The notes: a model not told the origin generated them from the sequence alone. A stretch of 64,000 bases of DNA from Parelaphostrongylus tenuis (GCA_019055375.1 JAHQIW010006967.1:1-64000), one strand, 5' to 3'; shown: positions 24,441 through 36,145, numbered from the stretch's first letter. Program-made: numbers and translations.

Positions 24441-24969
24441 TCCTATCACTCATCAATGTGGTTGTGTGCGACAGTGTCTACAAGGAATTTGTGTGAAGGT
24501 AATTAATAGTAATCCATAAATCTGTTTTCAATTAACGTTATGCATGCGATAATACCGCAGTGTTTACGTGCTGCTGTCGGATTTGTGATCAAGAAGATGT
24601 GGACGAAGAAGGTGAACATCTGGACACTATGGAGAAGTTAACTGCAAAGCATGATGTACCACACACGGTATTTGTTTCTCTATTCAGCGTAGCTTCTTAC
24701 GCTCTAGGTATCGACGATCACCTTTTATCCGTTTTTAACGCGCTGGTACCGCGTGAGCTGTTCTCGCACCATTGACTGCTGCGCCCCAATGCGTCGCGAT
24801 TTAATGGGACCTGCTGCAATCGCGTGCGCCCCTTCCGTATTCGGCGCTTATTTGATTGCGCTTACAACCTTGAATTAGCGGCTTTGCAATGCTTTATGAA
24901 GAATTTATATTTACTAGCATTAAATAGTCTACAACAAAATTTAGGATTGTCGGTTCCTTTCCGTTTAGT

Positions 24970-25620
24970 AGCCGAAAGCTTGAATCTCTAGCTAGTGCGG
25001 TACGTGGCCAGTTTTTGAAAAGACCCCTTTATAACACTGTAAACTTCGAAGTAAAATTATGTCTCACATCGGCGGCACAATTCAATTAATACTTCGCTGG
25101 AAGCACGAATATCGCATGAATAAGTAGAGAAAATCTTTTAATACTGAAGTCACACGTCTTGTCTGGAGTTTGTTTTGTAGCGGAGAGAAAAATTCCGATT
25201 ATGTAACAAAAAATAACACTTTGCAAGTGCAACACATCGGTGCCGTCGATCGATGGTCGTGCTTAAGCCGCCGCATCTCTCCCTCCTCCCCACCCCGCAT
25301 TCCGTAGAATAGTCAAAAAAGCATATGATGGTTTATGAGAATCAATCCCATTTTCCGTGTTGTACTGGGCCTTTCAAGAAATCAAGCATAACGTTGGAAT
25401 CGCTAAAACTCGCGCTATCGGATGATGACTGATAGACTGAAAAAAAGAGCTACTGTACTGGGAGAAATATGCGCGTGTAAAACAGAAGAGTTTTACTTTA
25501 TCTACAGCGTTATAGCTGGGTTTTTTCGAAAAAGGAGCGTACCACACTAGTCAGAGATTTAAGCTTTGGAATAATTGATAACACTCTCATGAAAAGTTCT
25601 TGTCTAGCGAAAGGAATAGG
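24970..25620. repeat. CTACAGCG MITE-like family, two copies
   Basis: An inverted copy spans about 24975-25260 ('aaagaccccttta', 'aaaattatgtctcac') and closely matches 55180-55460. A plus-strand copy at about 25465-25615 has 'ctacagcgttatagctggg' and 'cttgtctagcgaaagg'. The flanks of the two copies differ. Confidence 0.5.
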
Positions 25621-25689
25621 CTTAAATTTCTGTGCCACCAAACGGAACAAGGTTAGCATAACTAACCGATCATGGACTTGTCTGAAAAA

Positions 25690-25835
25690 ATCTGAAAAAA
25701 ATATATGATCCTTAACGAATCCCTAGACCGAAGCGAACCCCACTAGGTTATTCTTGCATGCCGTTGGGTGAATTAGAGGTCTTATTGGCACCTGCTCGAA
25801 TCGCTCGACAACCAGTGGCACGACACGGGATACAG
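25690..25835 (+). mobile_element. RTE-type LINE, 3'-end fragment (copy D)
   Basis: The stretch matches the last ~140 bp of the RTE copies ('aaaatatatgat', 'ctcgacaaccag', then 'gggatacaggt'). It is strongly decayed. It shows 5' truncation, the usual fate of LINE insertions. Confidence 0.6.
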
Positions 25836-25839
25836 GTAA

Positions 25840-28565
25840 ACTGTCAATCAAATTTCACTATCATAACTAATCCACTATATTTGGGAAGTTCTTGACCTTA
25901 TAAGAGCGAGCAACTTAGCAAATGAAAACGAAACTTAGAAATTTATGAAGGGATTTTCGAAATGTTTGAATTCTGCAATTACGGAACAAACTTCTCAACA
26001 ACTGCACTAGAATCACACAAGCTTTTCTTGCTCTTCTAAAAATAAATGTATCAAATATCAATCAAGGTCACTTATAGAAGAAGACTTTGAGAGCGGAACG
26101 TAATATTCCTTCCGCTCTTACAGTGCTTCATGACATATTTGTAAAAAAAAAATTTTTCTGATCTCGCAGTCGTAGGCATTTGGACTACTGAATGACCACA
26201 ATGAGCATATCAAAAAGCCATCCACAGACCCCAGCCAAACAGAAAAAAGCAAGCCGAGTGCAAAACATAACACTATTTTCACCTATGGCGAAACAAGAAG
26301 GAATTTTTACAATGCGGACTTTTTATTGAAACTACAGAGAGTTATGCCTCTAAAGAGATACTACGGTTCAAAGGGAAACGTCATTTTCAGCGAGAAAGGA
26401 TCATAGAAAATTGTGTATCCAACTAGATGCACACCGTCCCGAAGGGATCAATGAAGTAGAGATCTGTTCATGAGATTGTCTATACTCAAATACAAATACG
26501 AAAATTTACGAAGAACTTTCTCACATTGCGCAAAAAAAAGAATTAACCTAATCCTGAATTTAACGTCAACACTTTAACATGTAGTAATTAAATATCGAAG
26601 ACTGTTACGCAAAACATTCGGCGGGAGTTACACCGACGTTCCACCCGTACCGGGGTACCCCCAAAAAGGGCATTGCATATCATTTAATTCAATTAGATAT
26701 ATAATTTGAACATTGTAGCACAATTAAAAAGCAACTAGTTAGCAATTTTATAGAATACACTCAAACGTTTTGCAGATGATTGCTGACCGATTTTCGCAAG
26801 CGACACGGGATTTTCGCCATCAAATCCTGAGGTATAACATGTATTAGCTGAGATACACGACTGTTTGAAGAAATTCTCACTGGACAAAACTCTTCGGTTG
26901 GACACTTGGTGGCCACTCAAAAGCTTTACTCTCTCAAATCTCAGCAGATCATTCGATTTTCTACTATGCCTTTTTTAATAAGTAGTAGCAGCGAAAATAA
27001 ATTTATGTTTCACACTTAACTTGCTTCATTTGCTTGACTGAGACTTGCATTTAGCTCTACGTCAAGCCCTTATTAGTCATTCGATTGCCCGAGAATCTCG
27101 AAAAATTCGACGCTGTAATTGATTTTTTAAAATGCTGTCATAGAGCGCAGTGAGAACGAAAAGAAGATTACGTTTCACACTAAAAGTTTTTACCGTACAG
27201 AAAAGCTATATTTGCGCGAAAATATATGAGCGTGTAGAGAAGAACATGAAGCACCGAAACAACACAAAAAGCTCAGGTTTTACTGTAGAAATGGAGGAAA
27301 CGAACCTACTATCATTCTTTCTACACGCAAACGTATTTTTCTTGTTGCTCCTACAAGGCACTATGAAGGCGCTTTCTAAGAACGAAATTTCGCTTTGGAA
27401 TAGCTGAAAATGGGATTTTTTAGCGTATTCAGATAAAAAGCCATTCACAGACCCTAGCCGAGTAAACAAAGCTCTCCAAGTGTATAACGTTCTTATCTTC
27501 ATTGCTACAGCGCACTCAGAAGGCGTTTTCAGAAACTAAGCACAGCTGATCTTGCTAGGATTCGAACCTTGGAATGAATATTCAAATACTAATGAGAAAA
27601 GCTCTGTCTAGCAGAAAAGGTCGCTGAAATGACGTAAGTCGAAAACGACTACCACCGTCCGCAAAAGGTTAATGTGTCCCATTCTGAATTCGATCGATGA
27701 CAATCTAAAAATAAAAAAGCATTTCAGATCTCAAGCGGACCATACCGACTGGATCTTAGCAGCGCTGAATCGACGACGTCGTGTGGGGCCCACACCAGTA
27801 GACGATGAAATGGTTACGAATGAGAAATAACCGTTCCAGCTGGATGGACCTAGATGAGTAAAATTCGAACGCGAATTTTGACTTTTACAATAAACTTTCG
27901 GACGATTTTCGCTGAAATAACGTCTAAGTCCTTCCAGATAACTCGAAAAAAATCATAATTAGTCAAAAATAAAAAGAAACAGCTGGGCGAGAAAACATAC
28001 CAGAAATTTCTTTATGTAGCCTCGTGGGATTAAGACCACCCATCGTTGAGAATATCAGTCATTTTCTATCGATTGAAGTATAGAGAATATGAACCCAATA
28101 ATACAGTAGTGGTTTCAGCCGCTGTCAAGACAACTTTTAAATCATCTGAAAACAAAGAAAAAGAAAAAAAATTAACTGGGAAAACGTTTGAAAATAAGTC
28201 TTTGACATTAACATGGTGGAAAAATCGATAGGAACGTACGTAGATACACAACCAACATGGATAGAAAACGTGGGATTTTACGAAACTTACAGCTGTTCTT
28301 GGGAAAATTAAGTGAAAGATCGATCTCCGACCTCCACAATAAGGAAATCTAAGGCTTGGAAAATTTGAAAGGCTATTTGAAAGCCATCTTTTGCTGCAAA
28401 TTTTAGCGAAAAATCTGGTGGCAACTAAAGAATATCCAAACATTCTGACGAAACTCCGACCTAATATTAAGTTTCTTTTTCTCATTAGGTAAGATAACTA
28501 CCAGAGGAACAAAAAAACTTTTTTATAGAGATCTGAGAAAGACCAAGGTGATATTTTGAGGAAAA
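25840..28565. other. No gene; scattered repeat fragments
   Basis: Segments near 26215-26310 ('agccatccacagacccc') and 27435-27630 ('agccattcacagaccc', 'gctacagcgcactcagaagg') repeat one another and belong with the CTACAGCG family. A similar piece lies near 34905. No convincing exon was found; ORFs at 27150-27502 are short and overlap on both strands. Confidence 0.45.
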
Positions 28566-28569
28566 AATA

Positions 28570-29326
28570 CCAGGTCATTCCACAAGTCCTGGCACTAGAG
28601 CACTGAGCACCAAATTTATTGACCAGAACTGATTGAAAATTGCATTATTACAGTATAGCTCAATTAAGCATTCTCTTGTGAACATTTTGGTATACAACCT
28701 ATATAGGCTTGCTTTAGGATGAAGCTGTCGTGAGAGCAAACTCGCCTGCTACTCATCCACGAATGGCGCGTAGGAGAAATTGTTAATGAAGCGGTGCGCG
28801 AGATCAATGGAGCTTAGGGATGATGATACGGTTGCAGAAAGGACGGCTAAGAAGTGTTTCGCTAAGTTCGAAGCTAAAGAGAACACTCTGGAGGATCTAC
28901 GCAGAGATGTAGAGTGATGTGCAAAACGTTTTTGCGTGAGGCGGAGCTCGCACCCGCATCTCATTCTATCCAGGAGCATATACTTTCACCTGGTTGTACA
29001 ACTTACGCCCGCTTTGATAATCCTCTTTTCTGGATCTGATTGGAGTCTGGAAGATCAGTCGCACTCGGGTAATTCACAAAAAGCTCAATTAATCTTGAGC
29101 GCCGCTTCACTGGCATCGTCCCCCATGCGTCCATTCACGCATGAGTAGTAAGCGAATTTGTTCCCAAGACGGCTTCATCTTGGAGCAAGTATAGGCAACT
29201 TGTATACCAAAATATTTACAAGAAAATGCGCGATTGAATAATATTAGAATCATGCAATTCTGATCACTTCTGCTTAGGAAACTTGGTGTTGATTGCCTTA
29301 GCGCCAAAACTTATTGGACGACCCAA
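28570..29326. mobile_element. Internally deleted mariner transposon with both termini (about 757 bp)
   Basis: The left terminus CCAGGTCATTCCACAAGTCC (28570 onward) and the complement of the right terminus (TTGGGTCGTCCAATAAGTTT, ending 29326) are mariner-type inverted repeats flanked by TA on both sides (28568-28569, 29327-29328). Similarity extends inward with 'caccaaatttattgaccag' and 'caacaccaagtttcctaag'. The interior holds a decayed N-terminal transposase region (DTVAERTAKKCFAKFEAKEN near 28817-28880). The catalytic domain is gone. A minus-strand SINE piece sits inside at about 28905-29000. Confidence 0.85.
28905..29000 (-). repeat. tRNA-derived SINE fragment inside the mariner
   Basis: On the minus strand: CTGGATAGAATGAGATGC, a degenerate B box GGGTGCGAGCTCC, then AACGTTTTGCACATCACTC, the tail of the first SINE family. 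Confidence 0.5.
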
Positions 29327-29671
29327 TATGATATACACTTTCTAAGGTTAGTTGAATAGAAGTCGATCTCAGTTCTTCACAACGCCGAGATCTCATGCAT
29401 ACAAAAGTAGAAAAACTATTTCAAAATCATCCTTCGGTACTTATTCTGGTAAAAAATCGGATAGAAATCTAACATTATCCTCAACGTCTCACAAAAAAGA
29501 CTAGAACTAAAAAGTAAGTCTTCCTATTAAATTGAGCAACAAAGAGCTAAAAAACGCTCCAAGGAAACTTAAGTGAAGTTAGGGAGGCATTTTAGGGGAA
29601 AAATGAATTACCATGCACTCTTGAAAGTCATTTAGAAGCAATCAATAAAGGTTTTTAGCGAAACGAGAACC

Positions 29672-29785
29672 TCGGTAGCACAACTGATTAGCAAGCGCCC
29701 TCGGAGGGGATGACATGAGGGTTCGATTCCCGCCTGAGGTTGAACGTTTAACATGGCACTTGACATTATTGGATATGTAAGCAAT
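29672..29785 (+). repeat. tRNA-derived SINE
   Basis: CTCGGTAGCACAACTGATTAGC supplies the A box and GGTTCGATTCC (29722 region) a perfect B box. The tail reads GTTTAACATGGCACTTGAC and ATTATTGGATATGTAAGC. The outer strands (CCTC and GAGG) can still pair, so this is the most tRNA-like copy in the window, but the family tail identifies it as a SINE. Confidence 0.7.
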
Positions 29786-30034
29786 AAAATTTCTCTCATG
29801 ACTCTAAAATTGTCTTTGGAAAGCTCCGAGAAGACGACGAAGCCGTGAAAATGTCGTTAGTCGAATAAATTTTCATTTATTGAACTCTTCATGGCTTTCG
29901 CTGTATCATAGAAAAAGCCATTATTTATTGAAATTAATTGGAAATGCAGAGCTCAGAAATAGAGTCAATTTTCAAAGCACCTAAGTAGCAGTTTCCTATA
30001 GATCTGTTAAACGATTTCTAATTACTCCGACGCC

Positions 30035-30470
30035 TTCCCATCCCCTTGAACGGCGCGCAAAAATTCGGCCCTAGCCGGGAGTCGAACCCGTGGCGTTTTA
30101 CCCTTAGTCGAGGAGAGATTAGATCAAATATTACAGGGACAATAATATACTACTAAGCATTTTCTACAGTCAATTATGTAGCAGTCTGATACAGTAGTAT
30201 TTTCATTGTAATATCTCTGAAGTAATCTAAATGATAATCAAATAAAAAATCAGAAATCTGGTCGAAATACTGCGCGAAGCACTCCCGACCCCTTGAATGG
30301 GACGCAAAAAGTCGACACTAGACGGGAGCCGAACCCGCGACGTTTCAGCAGTCTACCGCAGAAGTATTGTTAGCATGAATTTGTACAATTATTTTAAATA
30401 ATAATTGAATAACTAACCCACAACCTAGTCAGAATACTGCGTGAATCGCTTCCCCATAGGCACTGGAAAC
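30035..30470 (-). repeat. Third tRNA-derived repeat family, clustered copies
   Basis: Minus-strand B boxes GGGTTCGACTCCCGGC (complement near 30078-30094) and GGGTTCGGCTCCCGTC (near 30325-30340) head two copies. Each is followed by 'tttttgcg' and 'tcaagggg' motifs and a tail containing GCGCAGTATTTCGACCAG. A third copy of the tail lies near 30420-30460. The 3' tail differs from that of the first family. Confidence 0.55.
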
Positions 30471-30859
30471 AAAGAAAAAACCGTACTTGTACGACACATG
30501 TGAGTCGATAAAGTCTCATAAACTGACGGTAGAGCGAGAACCACACTTTAACGGCAGTTACATCAACGAACTCTGTGAGGCAAACGTTCCCCGATGAGAT
30601 CGACGGTAGAGCTGAGACGGCGGCAATATCAACGAATTTCCAGATTTCCGAGATTTCTGTATGAATCAATGGAGCCCCACAAATCGATGGAGGACGATAA
30701 AAGAGGAGTTGGCGAAGAGGAAGTGGGTGACGCTGGGATAGAAGCAGCCGAAGCTCGACTCCTGGTGATGACGTCCGTCCAATCGATGATGGGGAATTCG
30801 GCGCCCGAGAAAAATCTTTGGGTGTTGTACTTTGAAACTACCTGATTCGCAGGTTAGGT

Positions 30860-31330
30860 GATTACGGTTGGCGTCACGAGCCACGGCCGTATGAGCGGTA
30901 TCGAATCCGCGGAGGTGGTCGTGGTCACCTGGGTTGGTTGCAGGTCAGTGGGCATGTGCTGACCTGCCGATCGGTCGGTCGGCCGGCGCACCTTGTGATG
31001 GCTGGTGGTAAACGCGCTTCCAAGGCGGCTGGACAATAACCTCTGGAGTCTTCGATGCTGATCCCAACAAGCTGGCAAGCAGTTCGATAACTGGCGATCG
31101 CCTCGCTAAAGCGTTTGAGGACGATCACACAGATACAGGTTGTTGAAATAGCTCTCCGGCGTCCACCTATCCCTAAGGTTGTTTCCAGGGTCAGTGGGCA
31201 TCGGTAAGCCAACCGAGGCTCTAAGATGCTTGGCGGAGGACGCGCTCCGCAGGCCGATGAACACCGGCGTTCATCAATCCATCAGAGATGCTTGGCCAAT
31301 GTAATAACTGGCGGTGGCCCACCAAAATAT
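30860..31330. other. GC-rich island of unknown nature
   Basis: The stretch is far richer in G+C than its surroundings and has short internal repeats (CGGTCGGTCGGCCGG, 'gatgcttggc' twice). Open frames exist on the minus strand (for example 31212-30925) but have no recognisable motif or splice signals. It may be a repeat-family segment or a decayed gene. Confidence 0.4.
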
Positions 31331-31486
31331 CAGTCTCGTCTATTGTCGCTCAAATTTTTTTTTTCGTCAAGCATTCCCGTTAGGAACGAAAAGTAAAGAG
31401 AAGAAACGCTACTGACCCCTCTGTTCTTTCGCCCGGTGGTCGCTCTCGGTTCTATTTTGCTTCTACTAGTTCTTCGATCCATTACT

Positions 31487-31557
31487 ATGGAGGATTTGGC
31501 ATCGCTTAGGATTAGCCGTTACGGTGAGGGTTTCTCAGCCCGCTAGGCCATATCCTC
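31487..31557. other. 71-nt hairpin with tRNA-like ends
   Basis: GGAGGAT at the left and ATCCTCC at the right form a perfect 7-bp terminal stem, and adjacent TTGGC and GCCAT can extend it. On the minus strand TGGCCTAGCGGG resembles an A box, but no B box (GGTTCGANTCC) is present. It is either a decayed tRNA-like repeat or a chance inverted repeat. Confidence 0.35.
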
Positions 31558-31599
31558 CGATAGCAGCATTATGTTACAGGTTGAACGGAACGAATGTTC

Positions 31600-32875
31600 T
31601 TTAATCCCTAGACGAATCTGACGACGTCGGAGTGGCTCTGAGCTAAATAGAAGCATGGATTATTTAAATTGTTGTAAATATGAAGGTTAAAGTGAACTGA
31701 AGAAGAGTAAAGTTTTTGACTTTGATCAATTATTAAGAAAGACCTATGAAATCGACTTCATCAAACAACGGTTGGAAGCGATTAGGTGCATATCTGACCT
31801 TTACAATGATTCACGAAGGCCTACTGATGTCGCAGTTCAGTGCAGCTCTGCTCCCATACAAATTTAGAACCAATTCACCGACTTTAGGGCTACTGAAAAC
31901 ATGATGTGTGGAGAACGAGATGGAACCGACGATCACGTGTGCCACAAAGCACCTCTGACTGCTGCGCTACGTGGCCGTCAAGCGAAGTTAATGAATACTA
32001 TTACCCTAAAATCCCTTAGATGAAAGCGTTCATAAATAAGATCGATCTGTGCTGGAACATAGACGCGTGCATACATTTTTTACCGGATTTTAATCGTACC
32101 TAATTCTTTCCTTACTTTAAATTTTTTCGTTTATTTTCAACATGGATAGCTACTAAGTTATCGGCCATGTGTCTTCATGGAGAATCGTTCCTATTTAGGA
32201 ATTTTAGGTTAAATGAATTGCAATACTGAGAAGGCGTTTCACCAGACAGAGGGATCGACAACCCTTAGACCAGTGCATCGAAATGTGCATCCATCTGACT
32301 TGTACACGGAACAAAGGCGGTCATGTACTTGCCATGGAAAATTGTTCGATTATGAGGGGTCTGTTATTAAGATAATTGTGATGGGATTTCTCAGTCTTGT
32401 GTCTTCATGAAACTGTCACTTGCCTGCGTGGATCGTGCATTGAAGTTTCGTACCAATATACGGACTATAATAAGATGATGGGGCTGGTTGAAACAGACGT
32501 AAAGTACGTGGACAGCATGGAATTCGTAAACTCTACGCTTTACATGGTCGAGCGCCATTATTGGCAACCATAATCTGGTAATAATATTGAACCCTCTACA
32601 AAGCTATCATCCGACAATAATGCAAGGAGTAAGAAAAAACTCAATGTCAGAATCCCAGATAAAGACGTTTGTTTGAAGAGCTTCACAATGAGTCTTACAT
32701 ATTGGAATGGAAAGCGAATCGAAATCTCTACTCAACTGATGTGACCATTGATTGTAACAATATTTTGAATGGACGATCGCAGAAGTATCTAAATCGTTGG
32801 AAGCATAAAGTTGCAATATTTGACTGTATTCCTGCAGGTCGCAGGATTTCACAATGACTTAACATTCCAAAGTCT
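31600..32875. other. No recognisable gene
   Basis: Only short open frames on both strands. No transposon termini or exon-like frames that I trust. Confidence 0.4.
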
Positions 32876-32884
32876 AGTGCTCTT

Positions 32885-33150
32885 AGAACGAAAGTTATGA
32901 CATATTAATGATACCAGCCAAGAGCATCAAGTGCACGTCACTAACTATTCGGTGGTAATTTCACTTAGCAGGCGGTGTAGAATATTCGTAGCTGCCTACT
33001 TTAAGTATATGGGACTGTGCGCTTCAAGATTATTGGCAAAAGCTGAAAGGAATCGCCTACTGATGGGACTGTCAAGGTTAAAACACATGCATTGGGCTCT
33101 ATAAGTCAGCCCTGTAACAGCCACATGACATGTTGGCTCAAATAATACTC
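32885..33150 (+). mobile_element. Family-2 hammerhead element, degenerate copy (ii)
   Basis: The left part ('tgacatattaatgataccag' near 32897) matches the right arm of the inverted repeat at 35782-36145. The ribozyme relic follows at about 33055-33095, and the right end 'ccacatgacatgttggctca' (33121-33140) is the family end signature. Confidence 0.6.
33052..33095 (+). ncRNA. Hammerhead ribozyme relic
   Basis: CTGATGG (33060-33066) replaces the conserved CTGATGA, and the GAAA block reads AAAA (33080-33083). Stem II GACT/GGTT and stem III CACATG remain. It aligns closely to the relic at 5735-5785, sharing the downstream 'ggctctataagtcagccct' context. Two core substitutions make it very unlikely to cleave. 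Confidence 0.5.
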
Positions 33151-33159
33151 GTGAGACAC

Positions 33160-34980
33160 ATAATTGCTGTACGTTTTCATTCAATGCACCCTCGTCTTCG
33201 AGATTGATTTACCTAAAAATAATCATTAGACTTTTATTTGGAAAATAAAAAAAGTTGGTAATGGGTCTGTAGACTCACCGTTGGGTATCTTAGCGTGCTG
33301 GTGTACTGTGCTGACTCAACATTTTCACATTATTGAATGTTACTTCATGTTGATTACGGCTTGGCACTTCTCATTAAAACTTGCCACCTCGTCAAGAACC
33401 TATGCACTTGGGTACGACGAAGCATCTGATTGCCAATGATATGAGAGCATTGATTACAGTTCCCCATACCAGAATTCGAAAAGAGCAGCAGTCATCTGGT
33501 GGGTAAATTCGCTGCGACAGGAAGCGCCTAAACACTATAGGGTAGTTAGATCAGCATAGAATCACTCATGCTCATTCAAGTTATATTCATTTGAGATATC
33601 AAGTGAGTGCTGTTTGATGAAAATTCTACAAAAAGGTCACACCTAGGCAATATATTATTATATTAAAATGTATAAGAGGGTATTAATTTGTGCCTTAGAT
33701 GTGAAGGTGCGACACACAATTGAGACACGGGAATAAATTTGAATCCGAAAATAAAGAGCAATGAACTTGAAGAATTGGATAATCATTGTGTAAGCTGAGT
33801 GAATTTGCAAAAACACTAATTATATACGCTTATCTTTTCAGTCATCTTTCAATTCACGCGTACTGTTCTGGAATATTTTACTGGCCTATGATTAGGATGC
33901 CTATTTTGTTGTAGTATGTCATTTCAAGTGGTTTCTTTTATTAAACTTGACATGTCTGTGATAAAGAATAATCTCAGATGCTAACTAATAGTTTTGTCAC
34001 GATCACCACGGCAGGAGAAGGCTGACCTAGTTTACTGCTCTCGGAATCACAGAATGATCCGTTAGAATGTCTCTAAACTTTCATCCCATATATTTCCTGC
34101 TAGAAGATAATTGATGGGAGCTTTACAGCAAACTGATAAACCCGCCGACGACGGAAAAATTTAGTGATCTGTAGATCCTGGTTAGTGAGATCAGAAATCT
34201 TGATTGCATCACTATGTACATACTGTTCGGCAACTCAAACTACCGATACTTCATGATTTGAAAATTTTCCGTAAAATGAAGAACTTGACAAAATCACTTT
34301 CTTTAACTACAACCAAAACCTTACACTGCTGTCGATGTTCATTCCCCGAAAAAAACTGCGTATCGTTATGAAACTCGTGGCACATTTGAGAAAAAGAATT
34401 TTATTGTCGTGTTTTCATGGCTAACTTAAAAGTCTGGAGGAGGTCAAATCACACAATAAGTAGGAGGTCAGCCTCACTACCCTGCACATTGGATGAACCT
34501 GCTTGCGACGTGAGAAGATATATGGTATGAGAATCTGTGAGGGTTCATAAGTTCACGGTATAGGCATGACGTCGCCGGAACCGGATCTGCTGAACACGCT
34601 AACGACAGACCGTAGAGATTGTTCCTTACTCTGCACGTGTGATGGAAAAACACTCCATACCTAGGTCGATATTCACGGACTTCTTAGAGCAACATGTCGG
34701 ATAAGATTTCATGTGATTGCTGTGAAGAAACGAAAGACAGAAAGACCGACATGCGTCAATTAAAGAACGGGACTCTTGTCATACATGTGGAAAGGATCTC
34801 ATCAAGAAATACCGGTGGCGTACTCTTCTTCTGTAAGCTGAATGCTTTTTCAAAATCTTTAAGATTTTAGCTAACGAATGACTATCAGAATTCCTGTTAA
34901 AACTATTCATAGATCCCAGCCGTGCAAGACAAGCAAGCCTAGTGTAAAGAATGATATCAGGTCTTCTCAAAGGTTTTCGC
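33160..34980. other. No recognisable gene
   Basis: AT-rich sequence with short open frames only. The last part (about 34900-34970) resembles the 'agatcccagccgtgcaagac' repeat seen near 26220 and 27440. Confidence 0.4.
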
Positions 34981-34984
34981 ACCA

Positions 34985-35130
34985 GAGCAGTAAACATCAA
35001 TCTATCAATCAGAAGTTATTGAAATTGCTCGAACACACCATTCAAAGTAGGCGCCATCAGCCCGAACATATTTCTGTCATCTCTCAGGCAACAAAATCAA
35101 AATCACGTTCACAGAGCTCGTCCTACTTCA
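34985..35130 (+). mobile_element. Mariner 5' fragment
   Basis: 'atcagaagttattgaaattgct' in pieces and 'accattcaaagta' followed by 'gccatcagcccgaacat' match the 5' leader of the mariner relic that begins near 37945. No transposase part is attached. Confidence 0.5.
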
Positions 35131-35329
35131 ATTTAGAGAAAGTTGTCAACTCTCAACGCAGAATTCTTATTACCAATTTCACCCAATCTGTAGCGAACTG
35201 GGCTTTACCTTGTGTGGACGTTTGCAAGTCCCCTGAATCTCCACTGGTTGACTTCGTGTTTCGCTGTACCTTGTCCAAAAGCTCATATTTATAGCTTTCG
35301 AAATTCATTTATTTGACCGCCTCTTGCGG

Positions 35330-35460
35330 TGGTATGATGTTACAATGTACCCAATAATGTGGAGTGCTGTGCAAAAACATTTGCATCAGGCGGGATTCGA
35401 ACCCAGAACTCACTCTTTCGGAGAGCGTGGGCAGAATAAAAGAGTTCTGATTGGCTATTG
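35330..35460 (-). repeat. tRNA-derived SINE, left member of a second head-to-head pair
   Basis: On the minus strand: a degenerate A-box region, B box GGTTCGAATCCCG (complement of about 35390-35403), then 'tgtttttgcacagcactcca', ATTATTGGGTACA and TTGTAACATCATACC. It points away from the plus-strand copy at 35590-35690. Confidence 0.65.
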
Positions 35461-35589
35461 ATACACAATATCTGTCAACATAAGTGGGTTCATTGTTAGT
35501 ACCGGGTGCCCAAGCCAGAACGTAGACGATTGACTGCTGGCATACAACGCGTTGTAGAGTAGAAAGAGAGGTGTGCAAAACGAGGTTCA

Positions 35590-35690
35590 CTGATGCAGCT
35601 TTTCAGCACAGTTTCCTGGTTAGAGTGAAATGTGGGTTCGAATCCCGGCTGACACAAATGTTTTTGCACACCCTTTTGAATGGGTTGACT
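35590..35690 (+). repeat. tRNA-derived SINE, right member of a second head-to-head pair
   Basis: 'ttcctggttagagtgaaatg' is followed by B box GGTTCGAATCCCG (near 35635-35647), then 'gacacaaatgtttttgcaca'. The arrangement mirrors the pairs at 2995-3322 and 51430-51730. Confidence 0.6.
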
Positions 35691-35781
35691 TATAGAGCTC
35701 GATACAGATTGTGAGTCGGGCGGCACCCTTTCGCCCTTTGCCAATCCTGTGTGGGTGCTCCAGTCCCCACACAAAAAATTA

Positions 35782-36145
35782 ACGACGACGAACATTTTAC
35801 AATGTACGTTTGGTGAAATTATTACAGAAACACATAGTGTTGTACACTCTATTGCTCTTGAATGGTATAATTGGTATATCATACCTTCTTTTCGAATATT
35901 TTCTCGAGACCGCGCTCAAAATTCAGTATGCCAGGTATTCATTTTTGAGCCAAGTAAGTCAGATGGTCTGTTAATTGGTCAGGAATGGTTATCTGGCACA
36001 TTGAATTTTGAGCGTGGTCTTAAAAAAAAGCACTCGAAAAGAAAGGTGTGACATACTAATGATACCAGCCAACAGCAATTTAGTGTACAACACTGTGTGT
36101 TTAGTGATATTTCACCGAACATGCATTGTAAAATGTTCGTCGTCG
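35782..36145. mobile_element. Inverted-repeat element (364 bp) related to family-2 hammerhead elements, no ribozyme seen
   Basis: Arms 35782-35945 and 35985-36145 are inverted copies ('acgacgaacattttacaatg' at the left, its complement at the right end; 'accgcgctcaaaattca' and 'tgaattttgagcgtggtc' near the centre). The centre holds 'ttttgagccaagtaag' and 'gatggtctgtta', resembling the family-2 end signature TTTGAGCCAACATGTCATGTGGTCTGG. The arm sequence also resembles the interior of the copies at 39240-39290 and 63900-63960. No CTGATGA core is present. It is probably a ribozyme-less relative or deletion derivative. Confidence 0.6.

Larger units (their letters stand above)
19256..24960. repeat. 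Large imperfect inverted repeat (arms ~1.4-1.6 kb) around an RTE element
   Basis: The left arm (about 19256-20840) and the right arm (about 23470-24960) are inverted copies of one another through four successive layers. These are an unassigned sequence ('gtccacatcttcttgatc' at left, its complement near 24590-24610), a tRNA-derived SINE, the 5' end of an RTE element, and the start of the RTE endonuclease region. The central 20840-23330 segment is the remainder of the left RTE copy. The arms are diverged by substitutions and small indels, so the structure is old. An inverted segmental duplication is more economical than two independent identical insertions. Confidence 0.7.

Noticed and set aside
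29672..29745. Functional tRNA gene
   Set aside because: A and B boxes are good, but the family-specific SINE tail follows and the acceptor and anticodon stems do not all close; related copies are scattered in the window.
31487..31557. Minus-strand tRNA gene
   Set aside because: The 7-bp end stem is attractive, but there is no T-arm GTTCRA sequence and no proper anticodon arm.
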